This document shows positions 18,901 to 27,111 of a stretch of 64,000 bases of DNA, piece by piece. The stretch spans positions 1 through 64,000 of the forward strand of contig JAGXRK010000062.1 in NCBI GenBank assembly GCA_018335755.1, read 5' to 3'. The position numbers were made by a program, and so were the translations under genes. Source of the DNA: Ignavibacterium sp. (GTDB lineage Bacteria; Bacteroidota; Ignavibacteria; Ignavibacteriales; Ignavibacteriaceae). The notes under the pieces were generated by a model. That model did no database searches. It had not been told where the DNA came from and was given only the letters and a program-made list of their open reading frames with translations. Position 1 is the first letter of the stretch. Every line of letters begins with the position of its first letter.

Positions 18901-20096
18901 TACACCTTTATTCCATCACCATTTGTCCCAAGCCAAAGATTATCTTCATTGTCTGTCATAACCACTGTAATATTATTGTCAGCATTTTTACTCTTTGTAT
19001 AAGGCTGAGGCTGGAAGAGAATAAATCTTTCCTGTGTTGGACTGTATTTGTTTATTCCATTCTCATAAGTTCCGATCCAGACATTATCATTAATATCAAC
19101 AAGAACAGAAAATATTATATTATCACTTAAGCTGGAAATATTATCTTCATCGTGGAGATAACTTGTAAAACGATTTTCAATTGGATCAAAAACATTTAAT
19201 CCGCCGCCTAACGTTCCTATCCAGAGATTACCTTTACTATCCTCTGCTATTGATCTTATGTTATTATGGCTCAAAGAATTCATATCGGATGTGTTATGCA
19301 AAAACCTTTCGAACACGGGGCTATCATTCAATATGGAAACAAGTTTATTTAAACCGGAGGATGTTCCAATCCAGAGATTTCCAATTGAATCCTCCAGGAA
19401 ACATGTAATAAGATTTCCGCTTAAACTTTCTGGTGTCTGTTGATCAGAAAAGTAAACATCAAAACTATTTTTACTATAATTGAATTTATTAAGCCCCCTT
19501 TGTGTGCCGATCCACAAGTTTCCTTTTGAATCGTTAAATATTGAGGTTACATAATTAAAACTAAGGCTTTGTTTATCATCAGGATTATTTTTGAATATTG
19601 TAAACGAATTAGTTTCCGGGTGAAAAAGGTTTAATCCATTTCTTGTTCCAACCCAGATATTTCCGAATTTATCCTCGGCAGTACAGACAATTTTTTCATT
19701 ACTCAAAGAAGCTGAATCATCAGTTACCGGGTTATAATGAGTAAACTTTTCTGTTGCCGGATCAAAGACATTCAATCCTTCTCTTGTAGAAATCCAGAAC
19801 AGACCTTTTGAATCTTCAAGAATGTGGGTGGCAGCATAATCACTAAGTGAGTTTATATTTCCGGGAATATGCTTATAATGTTTGAAGCTGTAGCCATCGT
19901 AACGGTTTATTCCGTTTTCCGTGGTAATCCATAAAAATCCTCTTCTGTCCTGAAATATATATGAAGTGTGATTGCTCGATAACCCATCATCAGTTGTAAT
20001 TCGTTCAAATCTCATCTTATTGGGTTGAGCATAAACGAATGAACCAAGAATTACAATTATCGTAAAAAGAAAATATTTCTTCGCGAATAAATTCAT
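15918..20096 (-). CDS. Hybrid two-component system regulator (propeller, Y_Y_Y, kinase, REC, AraC)
   Basis: A 1392-residue HTCS-type protein that carries a whole signalling pathway in one chain. After a signal peptide (LFTIIVILGSFVYAQ), residues ~25-735 form ligand-binding reg_prop propeller repeats (many copies of GNLWIGTxxGLN). A Y_Y_Y domain (~740-818) and a membrane helix (~819-840, YSFYLIVFLIGFFAV) follow. The kinase has His877 in FFANISHEFRTPLT and ATPase motifs NLLSNAIKFTP and FEGTGIGLSLAKEY. The receiver (~1139-1255) has Asp1191 in DLIISDIMMPMMDG and YLIKPF. The C-terminal AraC helix-turn-helix pair (~1292-1392) includes CYMVGFNSQNYFTKVF. In Bacteroidetes such proteins control polysaccharide-use loci; the adjacent 910-residue secreted protein is a plausible target (inference). 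Confidence 0.95.
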   Translation of the reverse strand: MNLFAKKYFLFTIIVILGSFVYAQPNKMRFERITTDDGLSSNHTSYIFQDRRGFLWITTENGINRYDGYSFKHYKHIPGNINSLSDYAATHILEDSKGLFWISTREGLNVFDPATEKFTHYNPVTDDSASLSNEKIVCTAEDKFGNIWVGTRNGLNLFHPETNSFTIFKNNPDDKQSLSFNYVTSIFNDSKGNLWIGTQRGLNKFNYSKNSFDVYFSDQQTPESLSGNLITCFLEDSIGNLWIGTSSGLNKLVSILNDSPVFERFLHNTSDMNSLSHNNIRSIAEDSKGNLWIGTLGGGLNVFDPIENRFTSYLHDEDNISSLSDNIIFSVLVDINDNVWIGTYENGINKYSPTQERFILFQPQPYTKSKNADNNITVVMTDNEDNLWLGTNGDGIKVYKKDLLLNETNLLYEFKAVSSNERGLSSNNITSIVQDDNGLIFIGTFGGGLNIYNPVMKTFDIFRYKREDPGSLGNDFIHMVYKDSENTIWIGTGLAGLNRFDRQSKSFKRFRDDIKLPDNPKYLNSPEVTSICEDSEGYLWIGTTTGGLSKFDRQTETFVHFKHKQEDAKTISSNRIVCLFNDKMNRLWIGTFGGGLNLYDKQKNSFEHFLEKDGLPDNTIKSISEDNKENLLISTSNGISIFNYDQKTFRNFDESDGLQGKDFNQNSVYHDTTLGNIYFGGINGLNIYSVDSDYGSGLPPEIALTEFKIFNKPVLHNFLSLSKKDITAREEVILTHDENIISFEFAALDFTSPAKNQYAYMLDGFDKDWIYSGNKREVTYTNLDPGSYIFKVKASNNDGVWNESGISVPIIIKPPFWKTWWAYSFYLIVFLIGFFAVRRYELNRVKLKNELKLIEFESKKHQEIDELKSKFFANISHEFRTPLTIILGSLDKLTKEIDEASDVKEYAVMKRNASRLLQLINQLLELSRIESGTVKIAASKTDIVKYLKRITASFSSLAYQKNLNLLFIDTDIEAAQTNREILVYLDKKKMETVFYNLLSNAIKFTPDGEKINVSVSSEEKLVTIKFVNTGIEIPIEKLDKIFDRFYQVDDSGTRNFEGTGIGLSLAKEYIEMHKGNIEAKSENNKTIFTIYLPKGKSHLRDEDLSPEIEDIDDFDSDVLSPESKLLQETEVQDIEATDIDKTKILIVEDNYDLREMIKENLRDEYFVLEADNGIKGQEIAEEKIPDLIISDIMMPMMDGNELSRKLKSNEKTNHIPIILLTAKAATKDKLEGLESGADDYLIKPFNEQELKIRVRNLIKIRQQMREKFQSQMLIKPSDVVIPSTQKTFIDKLTNVIEQNISNEGFSVENLCKELGMSRSQLHRKIKAVTNQSTSEFIRNFRLHRASELLKQDAGNIAEICYMVGFNSQNYFTKVFQNLYGKTPLEYKKEHTK

Positions 20097-20191
20097 TTTG
20101 ATCAGAAAAAATTGACTGTGTTGAAAATTATGAAGTGAAGATATTATAATTTGAAGTTACATAAAAACCTTTATTCAGTAATATTTTATTT

Positions 20192-20226
20192 TAAAAAAGA
20201 AAACCCCTGTCATTTTATTACAGGGG
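20192..20226 (-). terminator. Intrinsic terminator of the 910-residue T9SS gene
   Basis: On the minus strand CCCCTGT and ACAGGGG form a 7-bp GC-rich stem around a 9-nt loop, followed directly by a T-rich tract (TTTTCTTTTTT). It lies about 25 bp after the stop codon of the upstream gene. A classic Rho-independent terminator. Confidence 0.85.
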
Positions 20227-20250
20227 CATAAAACCTGCTAACAAAGGGCA

Positions 20251-22983
20251 TTACTTCAACAAAACAAGTTTCTTTGTTTCGATATAATCACCAGCATGCA
20301 GCCTGTAAAAATAAGTGCCGCTTGAAAGATGTGAAGCGTCGAACGAAACTTCAAAACTACCTGCTGGTTTTTCTTCGTTAACTAAAGTTGCTACTTCTCT
20401 CCCAAGCAAATCATAAACTTTAAGCTGAACTCTAAGATTTCTCCCTTCAGTCGAAATGACAGAAGGAATATTATAGCTAATTATAGTAGTTGGGTTAAAC
20501 GGATTTGGATAGTTTTGAAATAGAGAAAACTCATCCGGAACAGAAACAAGATCCTTGTTATCTATATCGGTTGTCTCCTGGAACAATGCTATCTTAAATG
20601 CATCAGCGCGTATAACCGGTCCCGCTGTGCTTTCACCCGAATCAATAACTTTAATAGATATAGGAACATCTGCCGGAAGAAAATACTGTCCGATATTTTT
20701 CCAGCTGCCACTCCCCTGATTCTGATTAAGATATAATGAATCGATGGTGGTTCCCTCTGAAATAATTTTGTAAAGAGCATTGTTCACTGAATTCACTGTC
20801 GTTGGAAGAATTTCAAAAATATCGTATATGCCATCCTTACGCAGCATAAATGAAAATGTTGCTGTGGGTCCGTTGGGTGTTGACTGCATAAAAGCATATC
20901 TGCTCGAAGGGCCATAAGCCTGGGTAACGCTTGTGTGCCATGTACCTGTTTCAGAATAAACACCTGCGTCGTCATTGTCAATAATTAAAAAATATTTCTG
21001 CACTAAGGCTGCAAAAGGAATTTTATAAACAGGATTTATAGGATCATCACTTAATATGATCAGCGTATCTTCAACCGGTCCCAACTCATGCGGAATAAAC
21101 TCAAGCGGAATATCATAATTGCTCATACCCGGAATATTTAAGGGCAGTGGAGCATTTACAATAATATTTCCCCCAACCGAAAATAGATTTTCTATCGAAA
21201 GATCATAAATACCCGAATTACTAAGCTCAAGATTAAATTGAATGCTGTCTTCAATGCTTACCTCACCAAGATCAATAAAATCAGTGCCAGCAATCAATTC
21301 CCTGTCGCGGACATAACTGCTGACTTTAAGAATATCTGCAGATAATACTTTTAATACCTGTCCGTTGTTTTTAGCCGTCATTTCCAAATAATTATTTTCA
21401 CCGCTGTTAATATCGAATGTTTTAACATACAGCCATTTTCTGAATTCGTTATCAACTGAAAAGATTATTGTATCTTCTATAAGTCCGTTCTTAAAAAACT
21501 CAAAATAAATTGTATCTATGTGATTTGACATTTCAGGAAACTGAATGAAAATATTATGCAAACCTGAATTACCCGATTCTATGTCCCACCTCACTCTAGC
21601 TGAATCACCGGGATTGAGATCCACAATTCTTGAATTAGTATTCCATGCCGTATTGGATGATGTTGACCAGGTGCCGTAAACTTCAGAGTATTCGGGATCA
21701 CCATTATCAATGAAGTTATCATCGGGTAAATAAGTAATAAATGTCGTTGACAGATTACCAACTGTATCTGAAACTGCAGCACCGACTTTTCCAATGTCAA
21801 TGACAGGATACGATAAAACCGTCTGCCAGGTGTTAGCAGAAATATTTTCACATTCTGCGATAATATATCTTTCATAACGGTCTTTGATCGCAACAAAGGG
21901 TTGCGGCTGAAATATCGCTTCACTAGTTGTAATTTGAAATTTAACTTCACTTCCGGTTGTTTGTTCAGTTATTTGCAGTTCAGGTTTTTCATTATCATTA
22001 CTTTGCAGCCAAAGCTGATATGCTTCGATTGCAGTTGTATACTTGAACTGAACATTGGGATAATTAACAGCAACTTGTTGAACAATATTATTCATCTGCT
22101 GAATTTCATTCAGAAAATTGGCATCAGGAAGATGAGACCAGAAACAAGCAAGCTGATCGGTACCCTGATTTGCTTTTTGAAAAATACTATTCACCATTTG
22201 GTTAGTAACAGATCCAAGATACTTTGATCTTACGTTCCATCCTTTGCTGTTTCCCTGAAGCTGATAATTTTCAGGAGCCGGATTAAACGGAACAAACTCC
22301 GGTGATGACTGCGACCAGTCATATACATTATCAATCGGTTCTGTTGTTGTAGAACGTACGGCAGGCCAGTCGTTATGCAGACTGTAAGGAAGTATTTCAT
22401 TTAAATAATTCTGCCAGTCATTATCCATATAATGCCATCCGCTTCTGAAAGAAACCGGGAAAACATCTTCATCAAGTAAAAACTGAGCAAGAGTAAAATC
22501 AAAATCATCCTTTGTTTCAAGAAAAGTTTGCGACTGGTTCCACCAGTATATCCCATCGCCGTCGTAATCTGTCCATGCAAATGTGTGATAATGAAGTGAC
22601 AGTTCATCTCCCCATTGTTCTATTTTATCACCATAGAACTTTTTCATTAAGTGAAGTGTCATAATATTGTTCACGGGAATGTTATTATTAGTTGCATAAC
22701 GGAAAATATTCCCTGCCATCATCCACCAGGTTATTTTTATTTTATTTCCGTATGAATCAACCATTGGTGCACGGAATGATTCACTCATTACAACGGATGT
22801 ATTAGTTGCAGGAGCAGTGTATAAATCCAGATTGTATGTACAATTGAATCTTGAAACATTCATACCATTCCATATGGCTGTATCTGATCCTATAACAAGA
22901 TATACCTTACCCTGAGGTATAACTGTACTTGTTAAAAAAATAATTAATAAAAAGATATGTCCGGGAAGTGTAGAATAATTCAT
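20251..22983 (-). CDS. T9SS-secreted multidomain protein with golvesin-like modules
   Basis: A 910-residue exported protein. After the signal peptide (HIFLLIIFLTSTVIPQG), the first ~340 residues look like a polysaccharide-deacetylase/glycoside-hydrolase-type barrel (GDELSLHYHTFAWTDYDGDG, FRSGWHYMDNDWQNYLNE), but I cannot assign the activity. Two modules resemble golvesin/Xly C-terminal carbohydrate-binding-like domains (near residues 430-560, FIDNGDPEYSEVYGTWSTS, and ~660-800, IIDNDDAGVYSETGTWHTS). An Ig-like module of the DUF1573/ASPM type lies between them (~565-655, LSNSGIYDLSIENLFSVGG). The C-terminal ~90 residues are a type A sorting domain with an embedded REP-like insertion. It is encoded upstream of, and on the same strand as, the hybrid AraC-type regulator. 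Role: probably extracellular polymer binding or modification. Confidence 0.8.
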   Translation of the reverse strand: MNYSTLPGHIFLLIIFLTSTVIPQGKVYLVIGSDTAIWNGMNVSRFNCTYNLDLYTAPATNTSVVMSESFRAPMVDSYGNKIKITWWMMAGNIFRYATNNNIPVNNIMTLHLMKKFYGDKIEQWGDELSLHYHTFAWTDYDGDGIYWWNQSQTFLETKDDFDFTLAQFLLDEDVFPVSFRSGWHYMDNDWQNYLNEILPYSLHNDWPAVRSTTTEPIDNVYDWSQSSPEFVPFNPAPENYQLQGNSKGWNVRSKYLGSVTNQMVNSIFQKANQGTDQLACFWSHLPDANFLNEIQQMNNIVQQVAVNYPNVQFKYTTAIEAYQLWLQSNDNEKPELQITEQTTGSEVKFQITTSEAIFQPQPFVAIKDRYERYIIAECENISANTWQTVLSYPVIDIGKVGAAVSDTVGNLSTTFITYLPDDNFIDNGDPEYSEVYGTWSTSSNTAWNTNSRIVDLNPGDSARVRWDIESGNSGLHNIFIQFPEMSNHIDTIYFEFFKNGLIEDTIIFSVDNEFRKWLYVKTFDINSGENNYLEMTAKNNGQVLKVLSADILKVSSYVRDRELIAGTDFIDLGEVSIEDSIQFNLELSNSGIYDLSIENLFSVGGNIIVNAPLPLNIPGMSNYDIPLEFIPHELGPVEDTLIILSDDPINPVYKIPFAALVQKYFLIIDNDDAGVYSETGTWHTSVTQAYGPSSRYAFMQSTPNGPTATFSFMLRKDGIYDIFEILPTTVNSVNNALYKIISEGTTIDSLYLNQNQGSGSWKNIGQYFLPADVPISIKVIDSGESTAGPVIRADAFKIALFQETTDIDNKDLVSVPDEFSLFQNYPNPFNPTTIISYNIPSVISTEGRNLRVQLKVYDLLGREVATLVNEEKPAGSFEVSFDASHLSSGTYFYRLHAGDYIETKKLVLLK
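20433..20462 (-). repeat. REP-like element inside a sorting-domain coding sequence (copy 2)
   Basis: Near-identical to the element at 14518-14547 and inserted at the same point of the sorting domain, encoding ISTEGRNL. The flanking ~40 bp of sorting-domain sequence is also almost identical between the two genes, so the domain may have been copied with the insert rather than hit twice. Confidence 0.75.
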
Positions 22984-23139
22984 TTCAGCACCATTGTTTT
23001 AAAAATCACTTTACTAATTAAGTAAATACTGAAGCCAAAATAAAGTGAAATACTTCAAGGTGTTAAACATTAAATGTTGACGCAAGTAAACTATTGGTCA
23101 TTACTAAGAAACAGAATCTGCTGAGCAATAAAACAAAAG

Positions 23140-23850
23140 CTAAATTTTACCAAGCGGATATATTGCTAAAGGAAATTCATTATCCGGAAGATTTAGTGCT
23201 TTCTTGAGAGCATCATCATTAAATGCACCGATCATCACAGTGCCTAATCCCAATGATGCTGCCTGAAGATAAATATTTTGTCCGGCGTGACCGACTTCCA
23301 TATTAACATAACGCTCTGACCTGCTGCCATACCTTACAGAAGTTCTTTCATACACTGCAGTAAGAATTATCATTGCTGCAGATTTTTCAATTGAACCCTG
23401 TTTAAGAGCTGCGTTTCCAATATCAAATCGTTTGTCACCCTCTATAAGCAACTTTAAAGTATTATTGAACGGATTGTATTTATATAAACCGGCATTGAGA
23501 CCTTTGACATTAGAAACAGCCAGATAAACTTCAAGAGGAAAGGTTGCCCCGGCAGATGGAGAGGATCTTAGTCCCGATGCTTCATCCGTTATTCCCTGTG
23601 CTGACCAGAGTAACTGCGAAACTTCTTTAATTGACAGGGGTTCTTTTGTGTAATCTCTTATTGATCGTCTTTTTAGGATAGCTTCTTCGAGGGAAGTGGT
23701 GCTTTCAAATTCCGGTGCGGGAAGCTGAATTAAATCCGTTACCGTTTTGTTCATATCTGTTTTACCGCCTTTCTCCTGGCAGAAAAAACTGCCGGTTATA
23801 AAAACAAAAAACAGTAGTAGAACAGTTTTAGATAAAATGATCTTTTTCAT
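23140..23850 (-). CDS. SagB/ThcOx-type nitroreductase-family protein, exported
   Basis: A 236-residue protein with a hydrophobic leader (LLLFFVFITGSFFC, possibly a weak lipobox ending at Cys) and a nitroreductase-fold domain from about residue 48: EEAILKRRSIRDYTKEPLS, ISQLLWSAQGIT-type segment VSQLLWSAQGITDE, SPSAGATFPLEVYLAV, LYKYNP, NMEVGHAGQNIYLQAASLGL and TVMIGAFNDD. These are the conserved blocks of SagB-type FMN-dependent dehydrogenases. In peptide biosynthesis SagB oxidises azolines, but no cyclodehydratase or precursor gene is nearby, so it is more likely a stand-alone flavin oxidoreductase. A periplasmic location would be unusual for an FMN enzyme. Confidence 0.8.
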   Translation of the reverse strand: MKKIILSKTVLLLFFVFITGSFFCQEKGGKTDMNKTVTDLIQLPAPEFESTTSLEEAILKRRSIRDYTKEPLSIKEVSQLLWSAQGITDEASGLRSSPSAGATFPLEVYLAVSNVKGLNAGLYKYNPFNNTLKLLIEGDKRFDIGNAALKQGSIEKSAAMIILTAVYERTSVRYGSRSERYVNMEVGHAGQNIYLQAASLGLGTVMIGAFNDDALKKALNLPDNEFPLAIYPLGKI

Positions 23851-24030
23851 TACAGACCTCAGATATCTTTTAAAAAGCGTTTACAATATTATTGTAAAAA
23901 AGAATGAGTTTGTATATAAATCGGAGAGAACGTTACAATTAATGCTTAGGGGATAAAAAATCATCCTAATGATTAAGGGAGTTTAAGTTAAAATAGAAAA
24001 ACCATTGGTGTCCAAAAGATTTTTTAACTT

Positions 24031-25851
24031 CTAAAAGTTTACTGCTAGCTGAAGTTCTGTTTTTTCTTTACCCATTTTTTTTAATCTGTCCCACTGAATC
24101 ATTAAAGACTCGGGGATGGATTTAAGGTTTTCATCAGGATATGCAGTTCCTTCTGAAATGCCAAGAATGAACTGAATACCATTTTCAAGGTTTTCTTTAA
24201 ACACTTTAAGATAATTTATTTCGGCCGGAGTATCGCCCATTGTGCAAACAAGCTTTTCATAATAATTAACATAAAGTTCTACCTCCTGGCAGAACATATG
24301 CGGTCTTTCTTTAGAGACTAAAGATTCGCCTCTTCCGTAAATATGATCTGTCATTTCCTGTAATGTATATTCCCTGTTAAACCATACTAAATTCGGTCCC
24401 GGACAAATTGATTGCGGTGCTTTTGTTTTGGGTGAAATGCCAAGTTTTATCAGAGCACCGTTTGCAAGATGATCGCACAGACAGACTATTTCGTAAAGTA
24501 CATCTTTTAAATCCGCTTTATCTGTTTCAGGAATGGCAGATGCGGATATTTCATCAATTTTAATTTTCTGAAACTGACGTGAAGCAGTACATATTGGTTT
24601 ATCGGTGTATTGCGCATCGGATATTAAAAACCCTTTTGGACAGGGTGAGCCGGGTTTTCCATTTGCCGCCCGTTCTTTTGTCCATACTTCTGATCCTGTG
24701 TTTCGTAAGTTGTTAAAAGGCACTCCAAGCGGCGATGCACCACTTAAGTAAAGGTCTTCTTTCTTTGCATTCATTAATAGATTTAAAGTATCATCATCAA
24801 CGCAGGTTGCTTCTGGAACCAACAGAAACGGACTTCCCCATCCTGTTGAATCACATCCGAAATCTTCAAGTAATCTTTGAGCTTCCCCGCTTGTGCCAAT
24901 TCCGCCCTGAACAGTAACTAACGGTTCATACTTAAACGCGGTTTCATCAAAATTCCAATTCTGTTTTATGTAGTGCGATTTTACTAGAGGAATAAATTCC
25001 TTTGCCAACTGATCCCGTTTTTCTTTAAACTCCTGAAGTATTGACGGCAATAAATACCCCTGCGATGCAAATGCATGACCGCCGCAGTTTAAACCGGATT
25101 CAATCCTGAACTCACTTACTTCCAGTCCTTTCATTGCTAAAAATTTTCCCTGGATCATTGCAGAGCGGAAATCACTGACTTTAATTATTATCTTTTTCTT
25201 TATCTCACCTGATTCATTACGATAGAAATCTTTGAAGTGAGTTATATAGCCCAAAAGTCCTCTGTTAAATCCTGCAGAAAAAACTATTGAAGAAGTAAGA
25301 TTACTTTCAGCATATCCCCGTAAAGCTGCTTTAGCATCACTGAATTCCTCACTTAAAATGCTGCCGTCTTTTGCATAATTAGTTCTGTCAACCTTAGACA
25401 TAATATTAACATCTATCGAACCGGCGCGCATTAAGTCTGTTAATTTCCTTGCAAGGTTTTGTTTTTCATTTCCTTCGTTAAGAGATAAATAATAATTGTA
25501 TTTCTTTTTTAGCGGGCTGTCATCAGGCAGCAGTTCAAAATATTTTGTTTTTTCATTTTGTCCGGATAACGGAAGAAGTTTTAACTCGTTAAGTTTAAGG
25601 TTTACAATTTTTTCTACTAAGTTCAGATAATTTGTTATTCGTTTTGAGCGTGCGTAAGGATCTTTCTTAGAAACCACTTCAACTTCTAAGGAATATTTCT
25701 GCGCATAATAGTTACATATCTTTTCGATGAGAATATCATCAACAATAGACATTACAGATGAAATACCGAGATGTGCCACACGTATCGGCGTATCGATTGA
25801 ATGACCTGTTCCCATTACCGGGATATGAAATTTATGATATAAGTTTTCCAT
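24031..25851 (-). CDS. Conserved protein of unknown function, 606 residues
   Basis: I do not recognise the family with certainty. The N-terminus (FHIPVMGTGHSIDTPIRVAH, LGISSVMSIVDD) and a glycine-rich block near residue 310 (VTVQGGIGTSGEAQRLLEDF) recall FMN-binding TIM barrels such as nitronate monooxygenase or PfaD, where GGIGT binds phosphate. Other visible features are GGHAFASQGYLLPS, a CPKGFLISDAQYTD segment, several conserved-looking cysteines (LNCGGHAF, FGCDSTGWGS, GSPCPKG, YEIVCLCDHL, QSICPGPNLVWF) and no signal peptide or membrane helix. It appears to be a cytoplasmic enzyme. It is monocistronic. Confidence 0.6.
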   Translation of the reverse strand: MENLYHKFHIPVMGTGHSIDTPIRVAHLGISSVMSIVDDILIEKICNYYAQKYSLEVEVVSKKDPYARSKRITNYLNLVEKIVNLKLNELKLLPLSGQNEKTKYFELLPDDSPLKKKYNYYLSLNEGNEKQNLARKLTDLMRAGSIDVNIMSKVDRTNYAKDGSILSEEFSDAKAALRGYAESNLTSSIVFSAGFNRGLLGYITHFKDFYRNESGEIKKKIIIKVSDFRSAMIQGKFLAMKGLEVSEFRIESGLNCGGHAFASQGYLLPSILQEFKEKRDQLAKEFIPLVKSHYIKQNWNFDETAFKYEPLVTVQGGIGTSGEAQRLLEDFGCDSTGWGSPFLLVPEATCVDDDTLNLLMNAKKEDLYLSGASPLGVPFNNLRNTGSEVWTKERAANGKPGSPCPKGFLISDAQYTDKPICTASRQFQKIKIDEISASAIPETDKADLKDVLYEIVCLCDHLANGALIKLGISPKTKAPQSICPGPNLVWFNREYTLQEMTDHIYGRGESLVSKERPHMFCQEVELYVNYYEKLVCTMGDTPAEINYLKVFKENLENGIQFILGISEGTAYPDENLKSIPESLMIQWDRLKKMGKEKTELQLAVNF

Positions 25852-26158
25852 TTTCTTTTCTTCTTATCATCACTTTTGGATTTTTGAAACAAATGATGAT
25901 TTTGAGCGAATTTGTAATTATAATCAGGTTAAATTAACCAAATAAGGACGGATAAAAAGGGGAAAAGTAAATTGTTACAGAACTATTACAATTGCTTTTA
26001 AGCCGGGTGGAATGATCAGGCGGTGAATGATTGATTGCCTGAGCCGCTGGTAAATCCATGATTAACGAATATCGTACAATGATCTCAAAAAAAGGATTAA
26101 AAATTCCGCCAATAACGGACAGGATCGCAATGACAAACTGCATTACGGTTTAAAATAG
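25852..26158. repeat. Spacer with composite repeat block A
   Basis: No gene is supported here. Positions 26023-26073 contain words of the recurrent spacer composite (TGAATGATTGATTG, CCTGAGCCGC, GATTAACGAATATCG). An open frame through this stretch has repeat composition and no family resemblance. Confidence 0.5.
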
Positions 26159-26183
26159 TAAAGGCGCCGTTAAAGCGCCTTTA
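26148..26183 (-). terminator. Intrinsic terminator of the first RRM gene
   Basis: A 9-bp stem (TAAAGGCGC / GCGCCTTTA, 7-nt loop) lies about 30 bp after the RRM stop codon. On the minus strand it is followed by TTTACTATTTT-like T-rich sequence. The second RRM gene in this window has a comparable GGCGCC hairpin. Confidence 0.8.
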
Positions 26184-26213
26184 AGAAATCAGAACAGAAT
26201 ATCTCCTCTGTTG

Positions 26214-26465
26214 TTAGCTGCGTGCTTTTGCTTCATTAACTACGATATTTCTACCATCTAATTCCGAATTATTTAATGCTTTGATAGCATCATTTGCATC
26301 TGAAGAGTTCTCCATCTCAACGAAACCGAATCCTCTTGATCTGTGCGTGTCGCGGTCTGTAATAACTTTTGCAGAAACTACATTACCATGTTCTTCAAAT
26401 TTTTCTTTCAACTCTTCGTCGTTAACCGACCAGGGGAGAGAACCCACAAATAACTTAGTGCTCAC
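26214..26465 (-). CDS. RRM-domain RNA-binding protein (copy 1)
   Basis: An 83-residue, single-domain RNA-recognition-motif protein. RNP2 is LFVGSL (residues 5-10) and RNP1 is RGFGFVEM near residue 44, with the usual aromatic residues for base stacking. Cyanobacterial and Chlorobi Rbp proteins of this size are often cold-inducible RNA chaperones. The start is GTG, preceded at 5 nt by AGAGG. The paralogue at 60588-60830 uses TTG with an almost identical leader. It is monocistronic with its own terminator. Confidence 0.93.
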   Translation of the reverse strand: MSTKLFVGSLPWSVNDEELKEKFEEHGNVVSAKVITDRDTHRSRGFGFVEMENSSDANDAIKALNNSELDGRNIVVNEAKARS

Positions 26466-26667
26466 TAGAACCTCTAAAAATAAGTAAATAAAAATCCGGC
26501 CTATTACCGGAGACAGTAAATATAGGTAAACCTGGCTCTATTAACTAAATTTAACTTTGTTCTGTGTTTTTGATTACAATTTCATTTTCATTCATACAGC
26601 AAATAATTATAAAAGTGCACAAAATAGCTGAATATTTTCACCTAATGATCAGTTATTTTATAAAATG

Positions 26668-26872
26668 CTTAAAAAGGGCAAGATTTTTATACAGTATTTC
26701 CCAGCCGACTTGTTCAAACTTAAGAATTCCGGGCTGTTCTAGAATGCGAAGTTATTTACTTGCGGTATTCCGCGAAACAATTTTACAATACGGTTGATTA
26801 AATATAACTTCGATAAGTTCATATGTGTAAATATCAGGAGCTTCAGTTTTTAACTAATCGATTACTGCCAAT
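26668..26872 (-). pseudogene. Decayed remnant of a Fic-protein C-terminus
   Basis: About 200 bp aligns by eye, with a ~25-bp deletion, to the 3' end of the intact Fic gene at 37738-37965. Shared stretches include AAGAAT.CCG.GCTGTTC, TATTTACTTGC, TTACAATACGG.TGATTAA and AGGAGCTTC.GTTTTTA. It corresponds to the winged-helix tail only. The frame is interrupted and there is no Fic core, so it is a fossil of a second copy. Confidence 0.75.
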
Positions 26873-27000
26873 AAACTTTTCTAAAAAGTATTTACTATTT
26901 CCGGAAATATTTGTATTCTTAAAGGCGATTGACAACTTCTGCGGGTTTACATTCTTCTTCCAAAAAAGTAACTATAAAAATTTTTAGTGAGGTATACACT

Positions 27001-27075
27001 ATGCGCGGTATAAGTTTAATTTATCTGATTACAGTTGGCTGCATTTTAATTTTCGGTTACTTTATAGAAAATTAA
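27001..27075 (+). CDS. Possible 24-residue small membrane protein
   Basis: ATG preceded by GTGAGG (9-nt spacing) opens a 24-codon frame ending in TAA: a short basic N-terminus (MRG), one hydrophobic helix (ISLIYLITVGCILIFGYF), then IEN. It sits 36 bp upstream of the alpha/beta hydrolase start, so it could be a leader of that transcript. The size is near the limit of what can be claimed from composition alone. Confidence 0.4.
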   Translation: MRGISLIYLITVGCILIFGYFIEN

Positions 27076-27111
27076 TTTTATTCACCTCAAGGGAAGATGG
27101 AGGCAAATTCT

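Noticed and set aside
23140-23850. A thiazole/oxazole-modified peptide cluster around the SagB-like gene
   Set aside because: No cyclodehydratase, YcaO-domain protein or precursor peptide gene is visible nearby.
25934-26143. A 69-codon open frame before the first RRM gene
   Set aside because: It spans repeat block A, lacks an SD and resembles no family.
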